In this document: positions 23,619-31,848 of the stretch, piece after piece
Layout: each line of letters begins with the position of its first letter
Numbering within the stretch: the first letter of the stretch is position 1
Source of the DNA: Nannocystis pusilla
GTDB lineage: Bacteria; Myxococcota_A; Polyangia; Nannocystales; Nannocystaceae
Assembly: GCF_020073745.1 (NCBI RefSeq)
Contig: NZ_JAIRAU010000003.1
Span: 1-57,534 of the forward strand
DNA: 57,534 nt
Direction: 5' to 3'
Made by a program: the position numbers and the translations under genes
The notes under the pieces: generated by a model
The model's input: the letters and a program-made list of their open reading frames with translations, nothing else
Database searches by the model: none
Told to the model about the DNA's origin: nothing

Positions 23619-24382
23619 GGAGCGCCCTGCGAGCATGACATCTCGAGCCAGCGGGCGGCGAGCATGCGCGCGTGGACGTAGGGGTTGAGGCCGTAGCAGC
23701 CGAACGAGAAGCCGTCGTTGACCTCGACCAGGGCGGTGCTGCCGTCGGCGAGCACGCCGAAGTCGAGGGTGTAGGCGACGGGGGCGGCGGTCCAGGCGGC
23801 CGCGGCGGCGCGGACGACGGTGGGGTCGGGGGTCCGCAGCGGATCGCCGTGGTAGTGGCCGACGCCGACGACCTCGCGCGCGTGCACGAAGTAGCGCCAC
23901 TCGGCGACGAACTCGACGACCTCGGACAGCCACACCGCCGTGTCGGGCTCCTCGTGGGCCCAGCCGGCCGTGCGCAGCAGGTCGCGGTAGACGGCGAGGA
24001 CGTGGCCCGTGAACTCCTTGTGCCCGGTGACGGGTTTGATGAAGACGGGCGGGTCGAAGCGGTCGTCGCGGCACAGGGCGTGGGCCTCGCGGATGGTGGA
24101 CCTGCACACGCGACGGCGCAGAAACGGCGCCAGCGGCTCGGGGTAGTCGATGTTGGCGGGCTCCGGCGCGCCGAGCTGCGCGAGCGCGGCGCGGACGGTG
24201 CCGATCCCGCCGATGACCGCGGCGTCGCGCTCGAGCGCGAGCTTGCCCTCGGCGAGGTCGGACCACACGAACGACTCGGCCCACACGCCCAACCTCGTGA
24301 AGCCGTACCAGGCGTTGTAGACGTTCTTGTTGATGAACTCGCCGGTGGCGGGGTCGCGCTGGACGAAGACCTTGGCGAGCAT
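23615..24382 (-). CDS. ATP-grasp protein of R2K type (DUF4343-like)
   Basis: This 255-aa protein starts MLAKVFVQRDPATGEFINKN. It shows the ATP-grasp pattern in short form: FIKPVTGHKEFTGHVLAVY, with the ATP-binding lysine, in the central part, and LADGSTALVEVNDGFSFGCY, with the metal-binding E-x-N-D, near residue 225. R2K-clade ATP-grasp enzymes are predicted to ligate amino acids or peptides. A soluble cytoplasmic enzyme is expected. It overlaps the pentaheme cytochrome gene by 4 bp and is divergent from the RNA ligase gene across about 180 bp that hold one repeat dyad. The substrate is unknown. Confidence 0.8.
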   Translation of the reverse strand: MLAKVFVQRDPATGEFINKNVYNAWYGFTRLGVWAESFVWSDLAEGKLALERDAAVIGGIGTVRAALAQLGAPEPANIDYPEPLAPFLRRRVCRSTIREAHALCRDDRFDPPVFIKPVTGHKEFTGHVLAVYRDLLRTAGWAHEEPDTAVWLSEVVEFVAEWRYFVHAREVVGVGHYHGDPLRTPDPTVVRAAAAAWTAAPVAYTLDFGVLADGSTALVEVNDGFSFGCYGLNPYVHARMLAARWLEMSCSQGAP

Positions 24383-24470
24383 GGCGGCGCCGACAGTGCC
24401 ACAAGTCCCGCGGGCGGGCAGCGGGCGCGCGGGCGCTGCCGGGCGCGCGGGCGCGCGGTGTCCGAGAGAG

Positions 24471-24490
24471 CATGTTCGCGAGGACAGGTT
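24471..24490. repeat. CATG/CAGG repeat dyad in a divergent gap
   Basis: CATG at 24471 and CAGG at 24485 are 14 bp apart (CATGTTCGCGAGGA then CAGG). Unlike most copies, this one is between two divergent genes, so a role only at gene ends would not explain it. Confidence 0.6.
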
Positions 24491-24562
24491 CCGATGGTCC
24501 GGGGGGTAGGCCCGCCCGGGCCTGCGCTGTCGTCTCGCCGGACTCTCGGGTACGCTGGCGGG

Positions 24563-25501
24563 GTGCGTCATCGCTACTACGGCAAGATCGCCGGGCCCGG
24601 CGAGCCGCTCGGGGTCGTGCCCGGCGGACCCTGGGTCGCGCTCGAGAAGATCCACGGGGCGCAGATGCTGATCGCCGTGGCCGGCGAGCAGGTCCGCTTC
24701 GGCAAGCGCAAGGCGTGGCTGGCCGACGACGAGCCGTTCTTCGGCTGGCAGCTGGTGCGGGCGGGGCTCGCCGAGGTCGCGCGCGCGGCCGCGAGGCGGC
24801 TGGGGGCGGCGGTGGTGGTGTTCTACGGCGAGCTGTTCGGCGGCGGCTATCCGCACCCCGAGGTGGCCCCGGTGCCGGGGCTGCAGCCGGTGCAGACGGG
24901 CATCTGGTACGCGCCGGACCTGCGCTGGGCGGCCTTCGACGCGGTGGTGGCGGGCGACGACGCCGACGACGGCGAGCTGCTGGCGTTCCGCGAGCTCGCC
25001 GAGCTGGCCCGAGAGACAGGGATGCTGGTGCCGCCGGTGGTGCGCACGGGGCCGCGCCCGCACGTCGAGGCGGCGCCGACGCGGGCGGTGACGCGGGTGC
25101 CGGCGCAGCTCGGGCTGCCTGCGCTGGCCGACAACTTCGCCGAGGGCCTGGTGGTGCGGCCGGACGCGCGGGCGCGACCGGGGGCGCGGCCGACGTACAA
25201 GCGCAAGATCGCCGAGTTCGACGAGCAGCGGTTCCAGGACAGCGAGGCGTGGGACCGGCACCAGCGGCCCGATCGCGCGGCCCTGGTCGCGTGGGCCGAG
25301 CGGCTGACGAACCCGGCGCGGATCGCCAGCGCGGTGTCGAAGTGGGGCCGGCACGACCGCGAGGTCGTGCTCGACGAGGTCGAGCTCGACGTGCTCATCG
25401 ACCTCGCCGCCGCGTTCCCCGCGGCCCTGCAGGCGGCAAGCGAGGCGGACGAGGCTGCCGTGCGCGCGGCGGTGCGCGCGGCCGCGGCGGCGCTGCTGTG
25501 A
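24563..25501 (+). CDS. RNA ligase, Rnl2-like nucleotidyltransferase
   Basis: The protein is 312 aa from a GTG at 24563 (MRHRYYGKIAGPGEPLGVVP). Motif I is WVALEKIHGAQM, with the lysine that accepts AMP. Motif III-like VVFYGELFGGGYP, motif IV AEGLVVRP and motif V PTYKRKIAEF are all in the order of the Rnl2/DRB0094-type ligases. The C-terminal 90 residues form a helical extension (VAWAERLTNPARIASAVSK, then EVVLDEVELDVLIDLAAAF). It probably seals nicked RNA in an RNA repair role. It is not linked to recognisable RNA-repair partners here; the divergent neighbour is the ATP-grasp gene. Confidence 0.85.
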   Translation: MRHRYYGKIAGPGEPLGVVPGGPWVALEKIHGAQMLIAVAGEQVRFGKRKAWLADDEPFFGWQLVRAGLAEVARAAARRLGAAVVVFYGELFGGGYPHPEVAPVPGLQPVQTGIWYAPDLRWAAFDAVVAGDDADDGELLAFRELAELARETGMLVPPVVRTGPRPHVEAAPTRAVTRVPAQLGLPALADNFAEGLVVRPDARARPGARPTYKRKIAEFDEQRFQDSEAWDRHQRPDRAALVAWAERLTNPARIASAVSKWGRHDREVVLDEVELDVLIDLAAAFPAALQAASEADEAAVRAAVRAAAAALL

Positions 25502-25624
25502 GGGCGCTGCAGGAGCCGGCGGCGCCGGGGCGCGCGGTCCGACGGGACGCCTGCGAGCGCGCCGCGCTCGGGTCTGTCGATCGTGCGCACGCGCGGGGCG
25601 CGAAACTAGGGCTCACCTCAAGGA

Positions 25625-25694
25625 CATGTTTGATAGAACATGTCGCAAAGAAAATGTTTTATTGAACATGTCCGTGAGGGCATGAACCGGGGGT
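25625..25694. repeat. 14-bp CATG repeat array, 5 units
   Basis: Units start at 25625, 25639, 25653, 25667 and 25681. The array lies between convergent genes and abuts the stop codon of the SPFH-like gene at 25694. The dyad CATGTTTGATAGAACATG can pair CATGTT with AACATG. Confidence 0.88.
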
Positions 25695-27160
25695 CAGCGA
25701 GCGGGGCGGCGGGGGGCGTCGACGTGCACGTGGGCGCCGTCGCCGTCGCCGCGCAGCTCGATGATCTGGTCGGCGCGGTGCTGGGTGAGCAGGGCGGTCA
25801 GGTCGACGCCGAGCTGGTGCAGGGCGGCGAGGTGGCGGCTCTCCTCGTCGTGGCGGGCGCGCTCGTCGGCGAGGGCGCGCTCCTGGTCGAGGCGCCGCTG
25901 GGTGCGCTGGAACTCGCCGCGGGCGCTGTCGGCCTCGAGCTCGGCGGCGCTGCGGGCCTTCTGCAGGGCCAGCGCGTGGGCCTGCTCGGACGCGCCGTCG
26001 GCCCGCTGGCGCTCGCCGCGGGCCAGCTGGCGCTCGAGCTTGAAGTCCTCGAGCTCCTGCGCCTGCTGCTGGGTGGCGCGCTCGAGCTGCAGGCGCGTGC
26101 GCGATTCGATGGCCTGGTCGAGCATCTGCTGCAGCGACGGCGGGGCGTCGAAGCCGCGGTAGACGACCTTGCCGATCCGGTAGCCGCACTGCTCGGCGCG
26201 GCTGGTCAGCTGGCGGTAGGTGGCGAGGTCGCCGAGCTGGTCGGTGTGGAGCTTGAACGAGGCGAGGTCGTGGCGGCCGAGGAAGTCGACGACGTCGCTG
26301 GTGGCGGCGTTGACGAAGTCGCCGATCGGGTCGTGCGTGGTCGCCAGCATGAGCTCGATGTCGACGAGCTCGAAGAAGATCATGAGGCGCACGGTGATGA
26401 CGGCGTCGTCGGCGGTCCGGACGTCCTCGACGTCGTGGTACATCTGGTCCGGCATCAGCCACAGTTTCTGGAACACGAGGGCGTTCGGGACCTTGCGGTA
26501 GCCGGCGCCGGTCGAGCCGTGCCACGAGAAGGTGTGCAGCCACTCGCCCGGCTGGGCCACGAACACCGCCGGACCCTGCAGCACGCGCCGGGTGACCTCG
26601 CCGCTGGCGGCCCGCTCGTAGATGACGACGGCCTCCTTGGCGGCGAGCTGCAGGCCTTCCTCGCGGGTGGCCGAGAGGTGCTTGCGCGGGTCGAGCCACA
26701 GGTGCGCGGGGCCGACGAGGTGCTCCTGGCGGCCGTCGCGGTAGCGCACGACCAAGAACTCGCCGGGGTGGGCGACGTAGTGCTCCATGCGCCGGAAGGT
26801 GCGCCCGAACGTGGAGACCCGCTTCGGCCCCACGAGCTCCTCCATGGTGCCGTCCTTGTGGATCATCAGGACGTGCTCGCCGTCCTCGATCGTGTATGAG
26901 AACATGCCGGGTCTCCTGGTCGAGCGAGTGGGGTCTCGGCCGTCGTCGCCGGGCCGCGGGGCGCGGATCAGCCGGACGTCGTCGGCGCGCTGCTCCTGCG
27001 GCGCGACGTGGTCGTCCGCGTCGGCCGTCTGCGCCGGCGCGATCGACTGCGCGGCGCTGCTCATGCGCATCGGCATGACCCGCGTCCGCGTGTTCGCCGG
27101 CGGCGCCGCGACCTCCTGCAGCGCCCCTGCCTGCTTGTTGTACACGTAGCGCTTGTCCAC
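25694..27160 (-). CDS. SPFH/band-7 protein with major-vault-protein-like layout
   Basis: The protein is 488 aa from a GTG. Residues 1-85 are a low-complexity leader. Residues 85-210 hold three short repeats, each ending in a Gly-Pro turn (DGTMEELVGPKRV, DGRQEHLVGPAHLWL, RVLQGPAVFVAQPGEWLHTF), similar in pattern to vault repeats. Residues 215-345 form an SPFH-type domain (YHDVEDVRTADDAVITVRLM, then DPIGDFVNAATSDVVDFLGR). Residues 350-465 are a long charged coiled coil (ESRTRLQLERATQQQAQEL). This order of repeats, shoulder-like SPFH and cap-like helix is that of major vault protein, with fewer repeats. It has no membrane segment. Flotillin-like or stomatin-like alternatives are possible. The role is unknown. 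Confidence 0.7.
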   Translation of the reverse strand: MDKRYVYNKQAGALQEVAAPPANTRTRVMPMRMSSAAQSIAPAQTADADDHVAPQEQRADDVRLIRAPRPGDDGRDPTRSTRRPGMFSYTIEDGEHVLMIHKDGTMEELVGPKRVSTFGRTFRRMEHYVAHPGEFLVVRYRDGRQEHLVGPAHLWLDPRKHLSATREEGLQLAAKEAVVIYERAASGEVTRRVLQGPAVFVAQPGEWLHTFSWHGSTGAGYRKVPNALVFQKLWLMPDQMYHDVEDVRTADDAVITVRLMIFFELVDIELMLATTHDPIGDFVNAATSDVVDFLGRHDLASFKLHTDQLGDLATYRQLTSRAEQCGYRIGKVVYRGFDAPPSLQQMLDQAIESRTRLQLERATQQQAQELEDFKLERQLARGERQRADGASEQAHALALQKARSAAELEADSARGEFQRTQRRLDQERALADERARHDEESRHLAALHQLGVDLTALLTQHRADQIIELRGDGDGAHVHVDAPRRPAR

Positions 27161-27430
27161 GTCGGACGGACGATACCATCGAACGGCGGCGAGCTGACGC
27201 GGGCGATTCGCGGCCGTGAAGGGTCGATTCCGCGCGCAGTCGCGCGAGGCGGCGAATGTGCACAGGGCAATCGCTGGCCGGTGTCCGCCGGGCGGCGATC
27301 AATTGCGGCGACGGGCGGGCGTCACCGCACCCGCGGTCGCGTCGGGGCGCGGCCGCGGCGGCGCAATTGTTCGCGGCCCGGCGGTCACCACTCCTGCGAA
27401 CGCATGTTGCCGAGAAAGCAGGAACGAACC

Positions 27431-28924
27431 GTGAACTACAGCAAGCACGTCCTATTCATCGCCCTCTGTACGACCCTCGGGGCCTGCGACGAGGGGCCGG
27501 GTCCGGACGGGGAAGCGGCGCCGGGGGCGTCGCCGGCGATCACGGAGGTGGCGGAGTTCGACCGGATCGTCGGCGCCGAGGCCGACGGCGCGTTCGCGGG
27601 CTTCGCCGGCGCCGAGGACGCGCCTGACGTCCGGGTGTTCGCGCCGGGCGAGATGTCGCGGCACCTGTCCCCGGAGACAGCCGATCTGACGATCCGCCCG
27701 ACGCCGGTCCTGGCGGCCGGCGAGATCGCGGAGCCGGCCGGGTACGGCCATTACTGCAGCATGACGTGGAGCGGCGGCGGCTGGGCGTACGCGTGGGACA
27801 CGAACGGCGGCGACCCGTGCGCGTATCTGATCGGCGAGTTCGGCCCGGGCACGATCCGCAAGGCGGGCCTGTTCTCCGCCGCGGGCGGCAACCAGGCGGT
27901 GGTGTGGTGCGACGGCCAGACGTGGGGCCCCGCGGTCTATCGCGGGTCCGGCGGCGGGCCGCTGACGGCGGCGTTCAACGCGTCGGTGGCGGCGCAGGAG
28001 CCCAATTGCGTGATGACGGTGTCGTCGCTGGAGCTGCCGATCTTCGAGCGCGCGCCGGCGTCGTTCTCGTCGATCGGCACCGGCGTCGACTTCGCCCGCG
28101 AGGGGGCGCCGACGCTCAACACCGGGTGGTTCGGGGCGGTCGCGCCGTACCTGAACGCGATGGCGACGCAGGTCAACTTCAAGGGGCACGCGAGGACCGA
28201 CTTCCTGGCGGACCACGACGGCTGGGACTGGGGCGCGGCCGAGAACACCGACCTCTACGCGCTCACCGACGGCAAGGTGATCGTCAGCCGCGATTACCAC
28301 ACGTCGGCGGTGGCCTGCGCGACGGCGGAGGCGGCGAAGGTGAAGAACTCCGGCTGCATCAACCGCGACTTCCCGGCGGGCTGGCCGGCGGCGTGCTCGA
28401 GCTGGAGCGACCTGTCGCCGTCGTGCCAGGCGGCGATCGCGAACGGCGACTACATCTCGTACCGCAACGCGGGCTGGGACGGGTTCCTGCAGGGCGAGGT
28501 GTACGTGCGCCACAAGGTGGTGGCCGCGCCCGCGACCTACAACGAGAGCTTCGTGGCCGGCTACTTCCACGTCAAGCGCACGGTCACGCCGGCGGTCGGC
28601 ACCAACGTCACGAAGAACACGATCGTCGGCGACGTGGGCAACGGCGGCTGGACCACCGGACCGCACCTGCACCTGACGGTGATCCGCGAGACGAATGTGG
28701 GCACCCCGGCGCAGAAGGACCGGTGGTTCGCGGTCAACGGCGACACGTGCACCAATTGCACCGGCGGCTCGCACGACTTCCACCGCTACGCGGTCGACCC
28801 GTTCGGCTGGCAGGCGCCCGCCCACGCCGACCCGCGCGGCTGGGCGACCCGGGACGGGGCGATGAGCCCGAAGCTGTGGAAGGCGAACGCGAATCCGCCG
28901 AGCACGGGCGACTGGGGCCTCTGA
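27431..28924 (+). CDS. M23 family metallopeptidase lipoprotein
   Basis: The protein is 497 aa from a GTG at 27431, with AGGA five bases upstream. Signal MNYSKHVLFIALCTTLGAC has lipobox LGAC. Residues 60-200 form an N-terminal domain of unknown type (MTWSGGGWAYAWDTNGGDPC). The LytM/M23 peptidase domain spans about 230-400, with zinc-ligand regions FLADHDGWDWG and GGWTTGPHLHLTV (HxH). M23 enzymes cut glycyl or peptide bridges in peptidoglycan or in prey proteins. An extra cysteine-containing insert (SGCINRDFPAGWPAACSSWS) lies in the domain. It is probably outer-membrane anchored or released, fitting predatory lysis. One repeat dyad is inside the gene at 27664. Confidence 0.85.
   Translation: MNYSKHVLFIALCTTLGACDEGPGPDGEAAPGASPAITEVAEFDRIVGAEADGAFAGFAGAEDAPDVRVFAPGEMSRHLSPETADLTIRPTPVLAAGEIAEPAGYGHYCSMTWSGGGWAYAWDTNGGDPCAYLIGEFGPGTIRKAGLFSAAGGNQAVVWCDGQTWGPAVYRGSGGGPLTAAFNASVAAQEPNCVMTVSSLELPIFERAPASFSSIGTGVDFAREGAPTLNTGWFGAVAPYLNAMATQVNFKGHARTDFLADHDGWDWGAAENTDLYALTDGKVIVSRDYHTSAVACATAEAAKVKNSGCINRDFPAGWPAACSSWSDLSPSCQAAIANGDYISYRNAGWDGFLQGEVYVRHKVVAAPATYNESFVAGYFHVKRTVTPAVGTNVTKNTIVGDVGNGGWTTGPHLHLTVIRETNVGTPAQKDRWFAVNGDTCTNCTGGSHDFHRYAVDPFGWQAPAHADPRGWATRDGAMSPKLWKANANPPSTGDWGL
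27664..27681. repeat. CCTG/CAG repeat dyad inside the M23 gene
   Basis: CCTGTCCCCGGAGA is followed 14 bp after its start by CAG. The arms CTGTC and GACAG are perfect complements. It lies in the linker part of the protein. Confidence 0.5.
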
Positions 28925-28964
28925 GCGCAGGCGGCGACGCGCGGGCGCTGCCGCCTGCGCGTCG

Positions 28965-29368
28965 TCATTGCGCGGGCACGCCCGAGGCCCAGCAGTCGCA
29001 GGGGCAGCCCTGGGCGCGCGCGCGGTCCTCGTCGCACAGCGGTCCGGGCTTCATGAAATCGGTGGGGCAGCGATCGCGTCGTCGGGGACGCCGTCCTGAT
29101 CGAGGTCGGCGGTCGACTTGTCGGCGCCGGCCGGCTGCGCGCAATTCGGTGAATCATGGCGGTCGGTCGCGGGCGGCGGGCAGGGGCGTGAATCACCGCA
29201 GTCGCGCTTGGCGGATGAGTCGGGCTGCGGCGGGCAGGGGCGCGAATCATCGCAGTCGGAGGCGCGGGCGCCGGACGGGGCGGGCGCTCCGATCGGCGAA
29301 CCCGGGCGACACGCGACCGCCAGCAGGGCGGCGACGCAGAGCGACCGCAGGCCGTGTGTACGATGCAT
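28965..29368 (-). pseudogene. Small lipoprotein with thrombospondin-type-3 motif, frameshifted
   Basis: The start MHRTHGLRSLCVAALLAVAC is a lipoprotein signal. The mature part has repeated DSRPCPP motifs and then DLDQDGVPDD, a calcium-binding thrombospondin type-3 unit. The frame ends 9 residues later at 29051. The other frame continues RDRCPTDFMKPGPLCDEDRA and GCPCDCWASGVPAQ to a stop at 28965-28967, the expected type-3 continuation (DDRDRCP). One base is missing near 29072-29080. The full form would be about 134 aa. It is either a sequencing error or a recent loss; the intact front part (105 aa) could still be made. Confidence 0.65.
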
Positions 29369-29454
29369 GCGGGCAGGATACTGCTCGCGTCGCGGGCAGG
29401 TCCGGGCCTCGGCGATGCGCGAGGACGCGCCACGGGCGAGGAGAGCGTCCTGGG

Positions 29455-29639
29455 ATGGCGGCGGTCGGCCTGTGGCCCTGGGCGCAGATCCGCGCGCGGT
29501 TGCGCTGGCGAAGCTGCCGTCGCTCGGCGGCCGGCTGATCCACGGGCCGTTCGAGACGCCGATGGGGCCGAGCGCGATGGTCGTGGAGCCGCAGGGCGCC
29601 GTGTTCGCGCAGACGCAGGTGACCGGCTCGTACGCGTAA
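29455..29639 (+). pseudogene. C-terminal fragment of a VOC (glyoxalase/dioxygenase fold) protein
   Basis: The frame ending at TAA 29637-29639 encodes LAKLPSLGGRLIHGPFETPM then GPSAMVVEPQGAVFAQTQ, with strongly GC-biased third positions. The pattern (Gly-Gly, Gly-Pro, then a DP/EPQGA turn) is the last half-module of VOC-fold proteins. No N-terminal part or start is present upstream, so this is a truncated remnant of about 55 codons. Confidence 0.5.
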
Positions 29640-30094
29640 CGGCGGCGAGGCCGGGCGGGGGCGTGAGCGAGTGGCCGGCGCCGCGTGAATGGGGAGACTG
29701 GTTTTCGTCGGCGTGAGCCGATATCGGTGGATCGGGCCAATAAGACATGTCCTGAACGCCATGCATGGACATGCTCGTGCGCCGCGCCGGCGAGGGGACG
29801 CGAGTGACGGCGGACTGGGGCCAGGAGACCCGATGTCAGGTGTCCGTGCCGCGGCAGGCCCTGCGGCGACGCCTGCGAGGCGATCTCGCGGTGAGGCGTG
29901 CAGGCCGCGAAGGGGCCGATGCGGCGGCGCGGCGCGGGCTCGCAAGCGTCGTTCCATGGGTCGCACGGCCCGCGACGTTCGCGGCGAACGTCGTTACGCG
30001 GCGAGACGGCCGGATCGGGCGCTTGAACTTTCACCGATCGATTCTATAGACCGAGGAGCGCCGGCGCGCACTCGCCGGACGGAGGACCCGGCGG
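29640..30094. other. Gene-poor gap upstream of the ankyrin gene
   Basis: Apart from one two-unit CATG repeat at 29746-29775 and the ankyrin gene's ribosome-binding site (GGAGG near 30080), I see no gene here. The AT-richer stretch TTTCACCGATCGATTCTATAGA near 30030-30052 is a plausible promoter region. Confidence 0.4.
29746..29775. repeat. CATG repeat dyad with extra CATG cores
   Basis: CATG occurs at 29746 and 29760 (14 bp apart), then at 29764 and 29770. This is a short or decayed array downstream of the VOC fragment. Confidence 0.55.
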
Positions 30095-30928
30095 ATGCAA
30101 TTCGCGAACAGCAGCGAGCTCGATCGATTCCGCGAGGCGGTGGCGACGATCGACGCCGGCGCGATCGAGCGCCTCACGGCGCTGCTCGACGCCGATCCGG
30201 GCCTGGTTGCGGTGCGCTGCCGCGTCGGGCAATGGTACGAGAGCGGCTATTTCGCGGGGGCGACGCTGCTCCACCACGTGGCCGGCAACCCCGATCGCGG
30301 GCCGCTGCCGGACGAGATCGTCGACGTCGCGCGGCTGCTGATCGACCGCGGGAGCGCGGCCTGGGCGGCCCAGGCGACCCTCGATCTGGTGCTCACGAGC
30401 CGTCGGGCGTCGGAGTCGGGCGCGGCGCCGGGGCTCATCGATCGCCTGATCGCCGGCGGGGCCCGGCTCGACCTCGCCGACCCCGACCTGCTGTCGCGAC
30501 CGCTCCTGAACCTGGCGCCGGCGACCGCGGAGGAGCTGGTGCTGCGCGGGGCGAAGATCGACGTCCGCCACGCGGCGGCGCTCGGACGCATCGATACGCT
30601 CACGCACCTGCTCAGCCCCGAGCTCGACCGCGAGGTGCTGGCAGAGGCGCTGGCGTACGCGTGCATCCGCGAGCAGCACGCCGCGGTGGCGCTGCTCCTG
30701 GGCTGCGGGGCAGAGGGCGACCGGCCGGTGCGCCCGGGCGGACAGAGCGCGCGCACGCCGTTGCACGAGGCGGCCTGGCGCGGCCACGTCGGGATCGTCG
30801 AGCGGCTGCTGGCCCACGGCGCCGATCCGCAGGTGCGAGACGCCCGCTGGCGCGGCACGGCGGCCGACTGGGCCGAACACGGCGGACACCCGGCGCTGGC
30901 GCGGCGGCTGCAGCGGCTGGCGTCGTGA
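30095..30928 (+). CDS. Ankyrin-repeat protein
   Basis: This 277-aa soluble protein has GGAGG upstream. Ankyrin units are visible throughout. The clearest are TPLHEAAWRGHVGIVERLLA with HGADPQVRD (residues about 225-255), ATLLHHVAGNPDRGPLPDEI with VDVARLLIDRGSAAWAAQ near the start, and weaker units between. It lacks signal or membrane segments. Ankyrin repeats mediate protein-protein binding; the partner is unknown. It stands alone on the plus strand. Its TGA stop lies at the edge of a seven-unit repeat array. Confidence 0.85.
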   Translation: MQFANSSELDRFREAVATIDAGAIERLTALLDADPGLVAVRCRVGQWYESGYFAGATLLHHVAGNPDRGPLPDEIVDVARLLIDRGSAAWAAQATLDLVLTSRRASESGAAPGLIDRLIAGGARLDLADPDLLSRPLLNLAPATAEELVLRGAKIDVRHAAALGRIDTLTHLLSPELDREVLAEALAYACIREQHAAVALLLGCGAEGDRPVRPGGQSARTPLHEAAWRGHVGIVERLLAHGADPQVRDARWRGTAADWAEHGGHPALARRLQRLAS

Positions 30929-31024
30929 TGGCTTTTTGAGCATGTCTTCGAGGGCATGTGATAAAGGACATGGTGTTGATGATATGTCGTCGAGGGCATG
31001 GTCTTTCAGACATGCTTCGGCGGC
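30927..31024. repeat. 14-bp CATG repeat array, 6-7 units, overlapping a stop codon
   Basis: Units start at 30941, 30955, 30969, 30983, 30997 and 31011, with a variant GATG unit at 30927 that overlaps the ankyrin gene's TGA (30926-30928). The dyad CATGTCTTCGAGGGCATG has a UUCG-like centre. It is the longest uninterrupted array in the window. The rest of the gap to 31313 holds no gene that I can support. Confidence 0.9.
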
Positions 31025-31313
31025 GGGTCGCGGCGGCCCGGGGCGGCGGCGCGGCGGTCGGGGGCGGCAAGTCGGCGGAGCGGGGGCGAGGTCGCGTTGC
31101 ATGCGCCGGTGCCGAAGGGAGCGGCCGCGGGGAGGACGAAGCCGGTGTCCGGCTCAGGTCGGGCCGGGGTGTCCCGAGGTCCGGCGGGACGGGGGCGGCG
31201 CGATGGCCCGCGGTGGCGGGCGGGACACGTGACAGGGCCGTCTGCCACGAGTCGGTCGGGCGCAAGCGCGCGGGTGCGCGCCGGCCGGGGGGAGTGGTAG
31301 GCTCGTGCTCGCC

Positions 31314-31643
31314 ATGGCTCGCACCGCCGGTCTCGTGTCGTTCGCCCTGCTCCTCGGATGCGCAAACTCGGCGCCGCCGCAGCCCACGCAGGTGCCGCTG
31401 AACGCGACCAGCGGGCCGGTGGTGCGCCCCAATCCGATCACGACGCCGACCGACCGCGACGGCGATCGCGTGCCGGACGCCGCCGATGCGTGCCCGGATC
31501 AGGCCGGGGGGCCGCGCGACGGCTGCCCGGTGGTCGACCGCGACGGCGACGGGATCTCCGACCGCTACGACAAGTGCCCCGACGTGCCCGAGCCGCGCGA
31601 CGGTCGAGCCGACGGCGACGGCTGCCCGGTGACGGCCAACTGA
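31314..31643 (+). CDS. Small lipoprotein with thrombospondin-type-3 repeats
   Basis: This 109-aa protein starts [20 protein letters not shown], with lipobox LLGC. After a Pro/Thr linker it has two calcium-binding type-3 units: [20 protein letters not shown] and [19 protein letters not shown]. Such units usually precede an OmpA-like C-terminal domain in outer-membrane proteins; here the protein ends right after them, so it may be a stand-alone spacer lipoprotein or a truncated OmpA-type protein. A GTG nine bases upstream is an alternative start. The TGA stop is followed at once by a CAGG-type repeat unit (CCCGAGAGACAGG). Confidence 0.75.
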   Translation: MARTAGLVSFALLLGCANSAPPQPTQVPLNATSGPVVRPNPITTPTDRDGDRVPDAADACPDQAGGPRDGCPVVDRDGDGISDRYDKCPDVPEPRDGRADGDGCPVTAN

Positions 31644-31848
31644 CCCGAGAGACAGGTCGTTCGAGGGCTGCGACGAGCGGCCCGAGCCGCGCGACGATCG
31701 AAGGCCGCGGTTTGCGGGTCGCTGTGGTCGTGCGCGGTCGTTCTCGAGGTTCTGCTGGCCGGCCTCGGGGTCGAAGATGTCGTGGTCGGTCTCGCCGATC
31801 AGGCCGCCCGGGTCGGCGCCAACGAGGTTCTCGGAGCGGCCGGCGCGA

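Noticed and set aside
21006..23681. Plus-strand frame of nearly 900 codons opposite the esterase and cytochrome genes
   Set aside because: No recognisable domain; the minus strand encodes a GDSL esterase and a five-heme protein with clear motifs.
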